64,000 bases of DNA from Astrothelium macrocarpum (taxonomy: Eukaryota > Ascomycota > Dothideomycetes > Trypetheliales > Trypetheliaceae). Positions 1-11,292 of this stretch are shown here, piece by piece. The position numbers and the translations under genes were made by a program. Position 1 is the stretch's first letter. Each line of letters opens with the position of its first letter. The notes under the pieces are model-generated. The model had not been told where the DNA came from, did not search any database, and saw only the letters and a program-made list of their open reading frames with translations. The stretch lies in NCBI GenBank assembly GCA_021030915.1, contig JAGEMR010000015.1, forward strand, positions 186,001-250,000, given 5' to 3'.

Positions 1-134
1 TATCCCGGCTGTTACAGTCATCCTTCCCCTATTCACACCTGATGGACCATCCTGAATCGTTCAGCAATCGACTATTGTTAAACATGGCTGTAGCTGATGA
101 CCCATAGCACACCAACACCCAATTTCAGCCTCCA

Positions 135-2024
135 CTAAGACAGATCCAAAGGTGATCTGCACGAAAACGAATTTACCTGCGGAATCGCAAATGCTTCAAT
201 CATGCTCTCGATCGCGGCATACATTCCCAAACCCGCAGTAGCCAACGCGCCTCCCGTGTACAATACGTGAGAGATATTTGCAAGAGTATAAAACCATCCT
301 CCTGCAAAAAAGCCTCTGGCCCATCTCCTTAGACCTGTGTCCCGCCGAAAAACGACTCCGGTTGTCGGATCAAACCCGTCACCTTCACTTGATTTCATAG
401 CAAAAAGCTTGATGTTGTAACCCAAAGCAAGCATCGGTGGGAAAGTATATGTAAATTGGATGATCACGGCAGCAGAAATAACACTGACAAAGCCAATGTA
501 GTCAGGGATGGCAGCGGCAACGACGAATGCGATAGACCAGTATATGGGCACAAGGATCATCCAAAGAATTTTGCCCATTTTGGTCGAGAAAGGAGGAGCG
601 TTCAGCAAGTCCATGAAGACATTGTTGTACAGTACTTTGACGCCTAGAGATAGTCAATTTCGTGCAAAGAAAGCTCTCAAAAGATACGAACCAATGTTGC
701 CATACAAGCCAGCAGCAATCAGACCAGAACACACAGCAAGCATGTTTCCGGCCGTTTGCCATCCGTAAACAGACACACCTTGATACGAGACCTGGTAGGC
801 GTATTGGCCTTGGAAATGGTAGACGTAGCAGCCGTAAATCATGTAGACACTATAGATGAAAAACTGTGCGCCCCACATGGCCTTGATGAAGTCACGGGGA
901 CGTCGCATCTCGGCCATAAATTCTACAAATAACTGGGCTCCGCCATAAGCAAGGACGCCGGACATCAGACCATTCACAGAGCCAACAATACTATTAGGAT
1001 TGGGCAAGCCGTTGTAGTGAATAATGGGAGGGTAGTTACCATTCGCATCGGGAGTGATGCTATCCGGATTCGTTGCAAAGCCGGCCGATCCGAGAACAGA
1101 AATGGCATAATTCGGCGGACTGTGGGCCATGACTCCCATGGTGATAAAAATGACCATGAGATTGAGGAACACGGCAGCATTCGCCAACCAGCCATAGTTG
1201 CGAAGAGTTCGAACCTGGCCGATCAAAAAGCCGGAAATGACGAACAAAACGACACAAACGGCGTAGCAGAGCCGAAATTTGCTAACTTGAGAGAGACCCT
1301 GTCCATTCTGGATGGTGACTTGGCCGAGAATGAGCAGGAGAGCAAGGGCTTGGAGGACGTTGATCAGGTGGCGCATAAAGGGCCCAAAGATGCGCAAACC
1401 CAAATCGCCATAATTTCGACATGGAAACTCGTATGAGTCGAGACCCATGAAACAATTCCAGATGAGGTAGCCTGAGTATCCGGCCATAAGGCCGAAGACG
1501 GTGTAGAGGCCGATGCCGGGTCCCCAGCCCAGCGTGCCCATGGCGAAACCAACGCCATAGGGACCAAGTATGTCTGTCGTGATCAGGTAAAAGCAGGCTC
1601 CCCATGTGGCCGTCCTAAACAAGCGCGACGCATTCACCCATTCACTATCCGTTATCTCCATTCGATTTTCCTGCTTGGCAATATTGACACTGTGGAGGTC
1701 AGCACCTTCCTTCCCGGCTGGAGGAGGAGAGGAGTCATTAGAGCTATCTTGGGGGTTGTTGTGCGAAGAGCGGTGGAGGAGGATATCCTTTATGCTTTTC
1801 TTCTGATCCTGGGTATTATCCTCTTGTTCCAAAACTCTCGTCCGCTGAGCATAGTAAAAATACTCTTCAAATTTGACGCTCGAGTCGTGTAGCTTCCGAT
1901 CTTGGGGTCGGATAAAGGTACTTGAGCGCACAATGTCCTCGCCTTTGGGTGGGGTTAGATGTTCCTCAACATGAGGTGGGGGATGGTCGCGTGCGGAGAC
2001 ATACTCGGTTTTACCCGGGTCCAT
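135..2024 (-). CDS. AAAP-family amino acid transporter
   Basis: Probable plasma- or vacuolar-membrane amino acid/proton transporter of the Aa_trans (AAAP/AVT) family. Two exons, 692-2024 and 135-643, joined over a 48-nt intron (644-691). Splicing restores the conserved block GNIGVKVLYNNVFMDL, which the unspliced frame destroys. The product is 613 aa. Residues 1-135 are hydrophilic and presumably cytosolic; about ten hydrophobic segments follow, the first near residues 139-160 (WGACFYLITTDILGPYG). The C-terminal tail SFSCRSPLDLS resembles the usual fungal end of the family, so I read through the GTAAAT at 175-170 rather than splicing there. The start at 2024 is the first in-frame ATG. Substrate cannot be told from sequence. 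A dyad lies about 150 bp upstream. Confidence 0.9.
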
Positions 2025-2170
2025 GGTGCCGAAGTTGATGTGTGCAGTCGATGTGTGGGTGGCTGCAGAAGTGATTCAGAAACGGGTGTGAGGGAGAGCC
2101 TTGGGGCATTTGTATGATAGCTAAGGCGAGATCCACGTGGGAAGCAAGCGCTGAATTGCCCTTAAGCCGT

Positions 2171-2192
2171 ATATGCGACGAAGGTCGCATAT
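2171..2192. promoter_or_regulatory. 9-bp perfect dyad upstream of the amino acid transporter
   Basis: Arms ATATGCGAC (2171-2179) and GTCGCATAT (2184-2192) are exact reverse complements around the 4-nt loop GAAG. The dyad sits 147 bp upstream of the transporter ATG, so it could be a dimeric regulator site or a stem-loop in the 5' leader. No named motif is claimed. Confidence 0.35.
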
Positions 2193-3228
2193 CACGCATA
2201 TTTGATGCAACCCTATCAATGCAAGGATGAGGCCGGACGACGTGCTTCCCGTGTTCTTACTGGCTGTGCCGTCCGCTATCTTCAAGGTGAACAGTCCTCC
2301 CTAAAGCCCAGGCGACTGTGAGATTTTAGCCTTTTGCTCTCCGTTGCGGCTGTCAGTGCGGAGCATCCATCGTGTCGTACTTTGGCCCGAAACCACGCGA
2401 AGCTTTATCCAGCTTAGGCAGGTTGATATGGGATAGCACGCCGTCCCTCACCGGTGGCTATCGGACGGTTGAAGCTGATCGAGTGATTGGACCGACTCGG
2501 CACCGGCCCCTGCCCAACCCTTGGCCTAGCCCTTTCCTCTGCTATACGAGATTGCATAAATCTTCATCGTCCCGTGTGCCGTAAAGAGTTTGAGATACAA
2601 CAATGTATCTTGAGCTGCAGACCGAACATCTCGGTCAGCAGCCTGTAATCACGACCGCGCCGTCTTGTCTATGTCAAGATTTTCCATCTCCATTCTCAGC
2701 GCACGTCGAAGACAGTGGCCCAAACAATGCTACAAAAGGATCGGGTTGGAAACAGAACAGACAATGGTCATGGGTGACAAGCTTTGGAACAGCTCAGCAT
2801 GAGTCATTCCATAGGGTAAAAGCCAAGGAGGAGAAGTCAGCGACTCGTTCAAAGATCCCAACAAGACTTCGCCAATCTCAGATACAAGATGAAGATTTTT
2901 GAATAGCTTCAGGAATCAGGATGATGGCTTGGGTGAAGACAGGGTAGCGGGTGAGACCGAACGCATGTGGGGGCGGACCGTGCCTTAATTACCACCAACG
3001 AGTGGTAAGAAGGGTAGCGATTGGATAGCCTTCAGTATCACATTTGTCGCGTCACGCCTAAGGAGAAGACGTTCATTGACACATCTTAAACGTCGGGTGG
3101 GGGTCTCATGTTCTATGAATTGATTTCGGCGCAAATGTATGTTCTGAAAAACTATCTAGGTACACAATAGGATTCTTAGCCTTGGGCATTCTCACCTCCA
3201 CCACCAGTTGTTGCACGCTTGAATCACA
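2193..3228. other. Intergenic, no gene seen
   Basis: About 1 kb between the transporter start and the HSH155 stop codon. Short open frames on the plus strand (2372-2584 and 2603-2902) have no recognisable motif and unprotein-like composition. I see only promoter and 3'-flank sequence. Confidence 0.5.
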
Positions 3229-6200
3229 TCATATTACAATGGCAAGCTCATCCCGACTCATTCCCTCTTCCTTGATGATCGGATAGTAAGGAACCATTGC
3301 ATCTGCCTGGTGCACGTATGCCATATTGTAAACACGCCAGTATGGATGACGCACCTTCCTAGCACTATGGAAAAGACCGTGCCAGATGTATCCCATGAGC
3401 TTTCCGGGTCCAATCGCCAGGCGGATAGCGTCGATGGCCTCAATGACCCGGTCAATGACGTGTGGCGAAGTCTCGTAGATGTTTGGCAGCAACAAGTTCA
3501 GAAGGTGCTCCATCGCGTCCTCGCAGCCGAGACCAACTACCCCAAGTGCAATGTGCTTCACCACAGATGCTGACGTCTGTCGGTGAACTTGGTCACGATC
3601 CGTCAGACCATCTGTGAGCAAGTCGATACAGGCGAAGACGTAGTCTTTTGCCATCTCCCCAATGTATTCAAAGAGAAAGCTCAAGCTCTTCAACACTCCG
3701 TTTCGTACGTTCAGATCCTGCTGTCTATACTCGTTCATAACAGCCGGCAGGACCGTAAAGGGGGCGCAAGACTCTGCGACGATTCCAATTGCTACAGCTG
3801 TGCACACGCGAGACTGGCGTTCCTGCACTCGAAGATTGTTCAAAAGTGTAGCGAGGACATCAGAAGGGCCAATGGCTTTGGCGATGTACCCAAATGTGTT
3901 GTTCGCGGCGCGCCTGATTCCTTTCTTATGCGCCTTGAGCAGGTCCAAAAGCTCAAACACAATACGCATCCACTCCCGAGCATTGACTGATTCCGGACCT
4001 CGATCGGCAGCACGGCCGAGCAAATCTACTGCGTTCTCCTGGACCTTTTCGTGTCTATTGCGAAGAATCGGAGTAATTCGAGGAATGAGATCCTTCAGAG
4101 GTGGTTGCATAGAAGTGACGCCGACGACAGTAACAATGCTACGGAGAGCCCCAAGGATAGATCCCAAAACCTCGGGATATTCTTCACCCAAGTATTCATA
4201 AAGCACAACGCTGAGTTTGCCCAGCAAAGGATCTTCCCCGCACTGCTTCATGACTGGAGCAATGCGAGAGATGAGATCGGCGGCTTGTTGACGAACGGTA
4301 GGGGACTTGTTGTTCAGTCTCCAAAGGATCGCCGAGCTCACCTGAACAAGGTAAGGCCGACAGCGGGTTCCGAGAGCATTTACGATGGTAGCAAAGCTAT
4401 TCAAGAGAATTGCATCCTCAACTGACTGTTCAGCAAAGGCAAATAACATGCCATCTATCAAGCGCTCTTCTAAGCGCTCGTCAATATCCGCAGCTCCTTG
4501 GCTTGCAATGACCTTTTCAATCGTTTCTGCCGTCATTTTGCGATACGGCTCGCTCTCGTCTTTGAGATGCGAAACAATCCGCTCAATGACTTCTCCAGCA
4601 CCAGCCTTTTGAGCAATGTCAACAGAAGTGTCGACAACTTGACGGTAATTGCGTTTGTCGAGCGCCATTCTCCTATTCCAGAAACATTTGAAGAATTCCG
4701 GAAGAACCCGATCTTTTAAATAGCTTGCCGTTACGCCAGTAGTATTTGCACATTGAGAGAGAACTTTCAAGACAACCTTTTTCATTTCCTCGTCAGGAGA
4801 GGATGCTTCACGCAAGAGAATATTCATGATTTGGTCGCAGTAGTAATTGGCGTATTCTTCATCCATCAAAGGAATGATATGTCCAACAGCTTTGAGGAAA
4901 CCGGCAAGACCTTTGCCACGCTGCTTTCGAGCACCGCCCCATAGCGGATGTAGAATTTCATCAAATGATTCGATACCGTAGGGATTTGCAGCTTCTGCTA
5001 GAGCTGCTATAGCCAGACTCGTGACGGTCCGGACCTTCTGTTGCTCATCGTTGAGACAGTCTGAAATGCAGTCCACCAACGCACGAAGATGGGGAAGAAT
5101 GGCACAACCCATCAAGATTGGAATTTGTTGGACAACCTTGACACCAGTGTGCCTTGCTTGCCAAGATTTCTTACTACGACAGACAGCTTTGAGAAAGGGA
5201 AGAAGGGCGGGTATTCCTAAAGCAGACGCTACGACAGCTAAAGCTCTAGCAGTAGTATTGCGGACATATTCGTCTCCAGAATCGATTTCGCTGCGAATCG
5301 CAGCAAGCATTGTTGCAAGGCCAACTGCTCTTGATAAGGACGCGATGATCTATGCAGTTGTCAGCGTGAGTTTGACCTGCGGGGGAAAAAGAACAACCAG
5401 GGACAAGACAACATACCTCACGACCTTCGACACGTTCATAAAAGTCCGAACTAATCAGCATAGGCTCAATGACCACGAGAAGACGCTTGGCCCAAGGCCT
5501 GCAAAGGGCATCAAGCTTAAAAAGACAACGATCGACGACCTTTGTCAAAAGGTGACGCTCTTGGTCTTCAAGAGTCTTTTCCATAAGCAATGGAAGAATC
5601 TGATTGAACAAGGGTCCTGCACCAAATTGGCGAGCGTTATCCGTTAGTTGACGAAGAGCAGTCTTTCGCATTGGAGGTGTCCCATTCTTGACCTTGAGGA
5701 GAAGGCGCATGATCTTGCGTTCTCGTAATTCTTCCATTGATAATTCGTTTTCATCAGCACCATCAACCAATTTCCCGAAATAGTTCATGTCCTCAGCCTT
5801 GAAGAACTGCAGGTCACCCACTCCTGGAATTTCGGTAGGAAGTTGCTTGCCTAGTGATCGCGCGTTCTCCGGCTCTTGCATCATAAATCCGCCTCCATAG
5901 CCCTGCACGCTTGACGTGGCAGCATGATTGACGACCGGTCTTCTTGCGGCATTACTAATTGGAGCGTAACCTGGTGGAGGGTCCAAAATCTTGTAGCCCT
6001 CGGTACTTCCGGGCAGCATTTGATCCAGCTCTTCGTCAGAAAGGGGGGCATTGCGTTGAGATATATCAGTCCCAAATCCAACTGGGACGGCCTGTGATGG
6101 ATGCATTGGAGTGTCAAGACCTGGAGTTGCAGCAGGCGTAGTTCCTCCGATCGTTGGCGCTTGATCCCATCTGTTCCGTTTCGAGCTTGTCTGGCCTTCA

Positions 6201-7043
6201 GGTGCTGGCGCCGAATCCCATCTCGAGCGCTTCGTCTTTGTTTCTTCTTGCTTTGCGCCGTTCGTCTCTGGTTCACCCTCTGCAGGCATGTCCCATCTCT
6301 TCTTGCGCTTACGCCCGGTCGTAGACTCGCCGTTGGTCTCGGCTCCGTTAGATGACACTTCACCATTTTCGTCTCGCTTGAGAGTAGCTTCGTGTTCTTC
6401 AGAGCCGTCTTCCCCTTCAGCTTTTTTATTGGCGATGAGTTGGTACACGCGCTGCTCTTCTCTATCAAGGTCTGCCTCAGCCATCACTTCTCGGTATGTC
6501 TTTCCTTCGGTCTGCCCGTTGCTTTGACCGTCGGCCGCATAGGGGTCAGCCATGGTTGGACCAAGAGCACGTTCGTATCGTCGCTTCTGGTAATCGCTCT
6601 CACGAGACTGAATCTGAGCTTGCTTCTCGCGTCCAAGAAGAATGTCTTCCTCCTCGGCTCCACCACGTGCAAATTCGTCCATCTGCTCCTTTGTTGCTGT
6701 ATATTGCCCCACCAGTCTCCGACCGCCATCTCCATTCACGTCGGCCATCTCATGGTCATCGTCACCATCAGTCACAGCGATCGAAGTGTTATATCCAGCA
6801 TATTTATCGACGCCATTGCGTTCGTAGAGGTCCGTGTCGAAATTGATGTCGGAAAGGGAAGCCTTGGTGGAGGCGTCAGTTCTCTGATCAGCGGGGTCGA
6901 AGGTCTTTGAACCTTTCTTCCCAGCTGCAAGAGCATTGCGCTCTTGCTGGAGCTTCTGCACCTGAGCGAAATCGGCTGGAGCAAGGTTTGTTAGATCAAA
7001 AAGCATTTCAGTCAAATCGGGGGGGGAACTTACCGTCAGACAT
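3229..7043 (-). CDS. HSH155: U2 snRNP SF3b subunit 1 (Hsh155/SF3B1)
   Basis: HEAT-repeat scaffold of SF3b that clamps the U2 snRNA-branch-site helix in the nucleus. Exons are 7034-7043, 5417-6975 and 3229-5349, with introns of 58 and 67 nt. The first coding exon is only 10 nt (MSD plus one base); splicing gives MSDADFAQVQKLQQ, the usual fungal start, and later VEGREIIASLSRAVG. The product is 1,229 aa, normal for the family. The N-terminal third is disordered, with three RWD ULM-type motifs at residues 230, 255 and 272 that in SF3B1 bind UHM proteins. A conserved block follows at about 314-343 (PLSDEELDQMLPGSTEGYK), then HEAT repeats to the end. The lysine equivalent to human K700 is present (K628, context DEQQKVRTV). 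Confidence 0.97.
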
Positions 7044-7930
7044 CTTGTAGAGAATCTAGCACACCGATAGAATAGATATCTGGTCTGCCGCTGTTTGAGT
7101 AGAGGCTTGCTCTTGCCTGTTCTACCGACTATGAGCCGCAAGACAAGCCTATGGTCACATCGAAGTAATCGAAAACCGGCAGTGGAAGGCAATATGACTG
7201 GAGGCAAAGGAAAGTCATACCTGGTCTAGCGATTCGGGACGTGCTGACAGTGTGGCCCGTGCATCAGATCACGTGGCTTTTAGAGCTGTTAATCCCCAGA
7301 TTTTGCTGGAAGCTAATCGAACATTCATCTGGTGCCATTACCGCTCGAGACACTGCAAACAAGACGATTGATCATGAAGAACCTCCTCAAATCTCAAGGA
7401 GTCAGGTCTGCCAAATGCCAGAACAGCATGATGTTCAATTGTTCGAAGATACGCCTCAGGACGTCGTGGCAGGTACCAAAAAATAATCGCCATATCATAG
7501 TGAGATGCTATAAATGTTCGAAGTAGAGCAGCTGAAAGACAGGTCTGATCAGCCTGGAACTGCTTCCTTGTTTACATATTGAGCAGTATTGTGGACCCGT
7601 CTTAACATCTTCGAGTCCCTGTGAATCAAGGTAGTAATGCCATATCCATACCCCATTTCTTAGTGTTCAATAACAATCCTTTGGTACTTTCGCTATGTCT
7701 AAATCACTTTATCCAAACGCTGTTTGACCGGAATAAGTCTAAGAGAAGTGTTGTAAAATCGAATCGTCAGATTCGATACTCGATACGCAATCATTTACCA
7801 CTTCCAAACACCTTGGGTGTATCTGTCATAACAAAGCATTTGTACACAGAACGCCTTGCTTAACCAAAGTCTCCCTTACCATATGCAAATCTAACGCCAG
7901 AGAATCTATACTCAGACTTTCAGACCCATC
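7044..7930. other. Intergenic between HSH155 and the GH16 gene
   Basis: About 890 bp holding the HSH155 promoter and the 3' flank of the GH16 gene. Small open frames (for example 7241-7486 and 7621-7863) show no domain or biased codon use. I see nothing else in it. Confidence 0.5.
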
Positions 7931-9309
7931 TCAATCGTGAGCATGACCGGGCAAGTGTCTCTTATGTATATCGAGATGCCGTGCCTTCTTGGTTGCTGGT
8001 GCCTGCACCGCACCATCGGAATTTTCGGTCCAAACACCCGAATATTGTGCCGCCGCGACGGTCGTCGTGTCTGCAGATGACACCGGGGCATTGACGGTAG
8101 TAAAGGTAGTGGAATAGGTCGTTGAAGATGGTGGAAGAGCAGTTGGCTGAGCTGCACTGCTTGCCTTCAGAGGGGATGCAGAAGCCCCGCCAACCATAGA
8201 TCCACCGCCGGAAGAAGGGCTCGAGCTATTCGTACCATTGTTGCCACCTTGGTAGACGCGGAGAGAATTGATAGTCCAAAATGCATCATTAAACGCGTGA
8301 GGATTGGAATTGACGTAGTTTGGACACGAGCCTTTGGAGTTACAGTTGTTTAAAAGCCAGCCATAATTCGGACGCTTGGTAGACCCAGCCCAATCACCAC
8401 AAAAGGTAAGATCAAAGATCATCTTCATGTTGGTGAAGTGAGAGTTGACGCTACAGCCAGGTTGGAAAGTGAATTTAGCAAGTGGCTTGCCCCATTGGCT
8501 AGGATCAGGGTGGTGACTGGTAGCCTGCTTGATACGGTCTTTGTCAGTCCGAGGAAAGAACCAGATGGCAAAGCCATTGTCGAGCCATTCCGTCGCGTAA
8601 ACGCCTCCACCTATTGCATTAAACCCAGAACCGAATGAAGCAGAGCCTTGTTCGTCACTGATCTGACATCCTTCTTGGCCGCCGCCTGCGCCACATTCTG
8701 TCATACCTTGCTGGAATTTGGCAGTGAATTCACCATTGTTAGCCAATGTGCAGCCTGGACCTATAGATGAGTCAGAACGTATGCGATAAAGCAAAGGATC
8801 CACTCATTGTCCAACTCACTCGTATGAAGGGTCATATCATTGCCGACTTGATTATTGACTCCCTCGAGGATGTCAACCTCACCAGAAGCAGGCCAGTCGC
8901 TTTGACCACTTGTCTTTGAGTAGCCGAGAAGCCAAAAAGCGGGCCAAGAACCACACTCGCCGCCTGGCATATGCGAGAGATCCAGGATGAAGAGCCCACT
9001 ATTGAAAGAAGCTTTGCTCTGGATGCGAACGCTTGGACGACCGCTCGAAGTGGTAGTATTGTGATCAGCACCCATATAATATGATCCATTTGCATTCTGA
9101 CTGATGAGGGGGTCCCTGCCCATGCTCTTGCTTGCGGCTGTCGCCTGATCGACATATTGGACAGTGCCATGGGTAGGATCGGTCTGAGTCTCAAAGTCCC
9201 AATGATTCCAGAAACTGGTTCCATTCATATAGTCATGTTGGAGTGTGTATGCAGCCTGTGCAGAAGCAGTAAAGAGCACCAGGCTCGTAGCAATCTTAGA
9301 GAACGACAT
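7931..9309 (-). CDS. Secreted GH16 endo-1,3(4)-beta-glucanase-like protein
   Basis: Glycoside hydrolase family 16, laminarinase-like fungal branch, expected to cut beta-1,3 or mixed beta-glucans at the wall or outside the cell. Two exons, 8820-9309 and 7931-8760, with a 59-nt intron (8761-8819); splicing restores LHTSPGCTLANNG. The product is 439 aa. Residues 1-19 form a signal peptide ending SAQA. The catalytic motif GEVDILEG lies at 143-150, with E144 as expected nucleophile, D146, and E149 as acid/base, so the enzyme looks active. Several Cys residues (SPGCTL, TECGAGG, EGCQI, PGCSV) suggest disulphides. The C-terminal ~110 residues are Ser/Thr/Ala-rich, typical of an O-glycosylated tail. 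I see no clear GPI signal: the end is charged (HKRHLPGHAHD). Confidence 0.93.
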
Positions 9310-11292
9310 GTTGCAGGTTCAAAGCAAGGAATGACAGTGCACTATTTGGCACGAGAAAGGAAAGCAACTCTAATGTAGGAACGAATTAGAGAAAAACGAA
9401 ATGAAGCGGCTGGGTTCAGATACTTACATGCTTTGGACCACGCCAGTTTTTATACATACAGCAAGAAACGTGTCAAGGGCGGTTGCTTGACCAGTCAAGC
9501 AGAAATCGGGATGCCCCACTGCGGAAGTAAGGGTGCCTGATTGAAGCGCCATTTTGGCCGTAAACTTCCTGTTGCTCATCCATATGTATGCAGGCCACAT
9601 CCATGGACTGCCATACTTCGAAAGTTGGGCTAGGGCGAAGCGACTGAAGAAGGTGAAACATGATTCAAGGACAATTGGCCAACAGTCTGCAAAGAAAGGC
9701 AAGATCGAGGCTGGCGTTTGCTTGCACAGCTGTCAGATACAAACATCTTGACCAGGTCGCAAGGTTCACTGTGGTGGGCCAGGTAGATGAAAAGCGGGAA
9801 AAGTCCAGGTTTCATACCAGGATACAGCAAACCAAAGAGGAGAGGGTGGTCGGAAACAGCCAGCCAGTAAGCTGACGAGTCTCTACTGGGAAAATCTCTA
9901 GACAATGATCAACATGATGAGATATGGTGGGAGTGGAGGAGCCCTGCCGGAGCAAGCAGCCCTGAGGCGCAAATCAGAGGACATGAGATAGGCGCTTCCC
10001 GAAAGTCAGTGCGGTACGAGCGAATCATTCGCCTTTCAACCCTGGTCTGCATACCCATCCGCCACAAGAGCCAGTGTCTCGAGTTAGCTGCCGCCAAAGC
10101 ATCTTCCCTCCTGCATCGAGCAGCTAGGCAAACACCAACCAACGTACACTCCAAAAGTGCTCGACGCGCCCATCTCAGCAGCGGCATCTGGTTGTGGTGC
10201 ATACTGGTGCCATTCGAGAGCAGCCGGCGGTTGGCGCAGTCATCGACACTCGCTGATAACACGTGCGTACTACCAAATCTACAAAAATTAAAAGCGAACC
10301 TTCTGTCCTAAAGGCTTCTATGGCTGGTCTCTCTCAGACCACGCTGGTAATCTTTGACCGCTTTTGACAGATCAGGTAGTCAACAAGATTCGTGCGCTAT
10401 GACCTATGTATTCCATTATGGACAGATAATTACACTTGAGCAACGCCAAAATCAAATAACGGAAATACAAGGGGCGATCTCGCGAGAGGATTCCGAGTCG
10501 TTTATGGCAGCCGGGGTGAAGCAGTAAAATCATGCAACGAAGCGTAGCGGGTTTGGAGTATGGTCACTATTGAGCCCCCACATGATATCTATGAGGGAGC
10601 GACGTTACTGTTGGAGCTTATGCGTGAATTACGTGGAGAGTCGGTTTTGGATGGGCAGTCTGTTCTCATGTGTAGACACTTACGCAGAACATGACCGTCG
10701 TAGAGATCCAACAAAGGCCTTCGTCTAGCTATCTGACAGGATCATTCCTCCCGCATTCCGGACTGTTCTATACCGGTGACGATCGCGACCTAGTATGGAG
10801 TTCGGCGTCCTGCCACGAACGACCAAACTGGTCATATTTGGGAAATTATAATGATTAGTTGGCGCTAAAGTGATACAGTGCTCTTGCTAGTCGCGATCAT
10901 CTTATCCATATTTTGAAATCTTGAGTGAAAAGGCCAGTCCTCGACAAATTGCCTTTTCAATTTGGCAACATGTCCAATTTTTAAATCGCTCTATATTAGA
11001 TCGCCGACAAGCTTGACCTTATGATGCATAGTTAGCAACCCCGTCATGGCTGTCGCATAGTCAGCGGCTGTAGGTCAAGTTATAGCATTTCTATGACATG
11101 GCAACAGTGGCTTTGAATAATTCGAAGTCCATGAAGCCTACCTCACCCAAAGCGCCCAGGTCTTCAAAACGCCAAAAAATTTCTTGTATGCAGTGCGCAG
11201 GGAATGGTCAGCTAGTGTACCTGGAAACGCCAAAAAGCTATAGGTAGTCCGAACGAACTCCTTCCCTATTTAGTCAGCTTGAGCTACCTTAT
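9310..11292. other. 2-kb intergenic stretch, no gene supported
   Basis: Holds the GH16 promoter and the VPS8 3' flank. Open frames on both strands (9424-9905 and 9909-10311) overlap each other and show no motif. The part from about 10.8 kb is AT-richer, and the short word AACGCCAAAAA occurs twice (near 11169 and 11226). I see no tRNA and no transposon ends. Confidence 0.5.

Noticed and set aside
58..174. A third exon of the amino acid transporter joined from 177 to about 51
   Set aside because: Phase would fit, but the read-through tail SFSCRSPLDLS matches the usual family end, so no extra exon is needed.
2372..2902. Two plus-strand open frames upstream of the transporter
   Set aside because: No motif, no splice logic and unprotein-like composition; better explained as promoter sequence.
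7600..7640. A T-loop-like word TTCGAGTCC that could suggest a tRNA
   Set aside because: No matching acceptor, D or anticodon stem could be drawn around it.
9424..10311. Overlapping open frames on both strands
   Set aside because: They overlap each other, lack domains and do not join into a plausible spliced gene.
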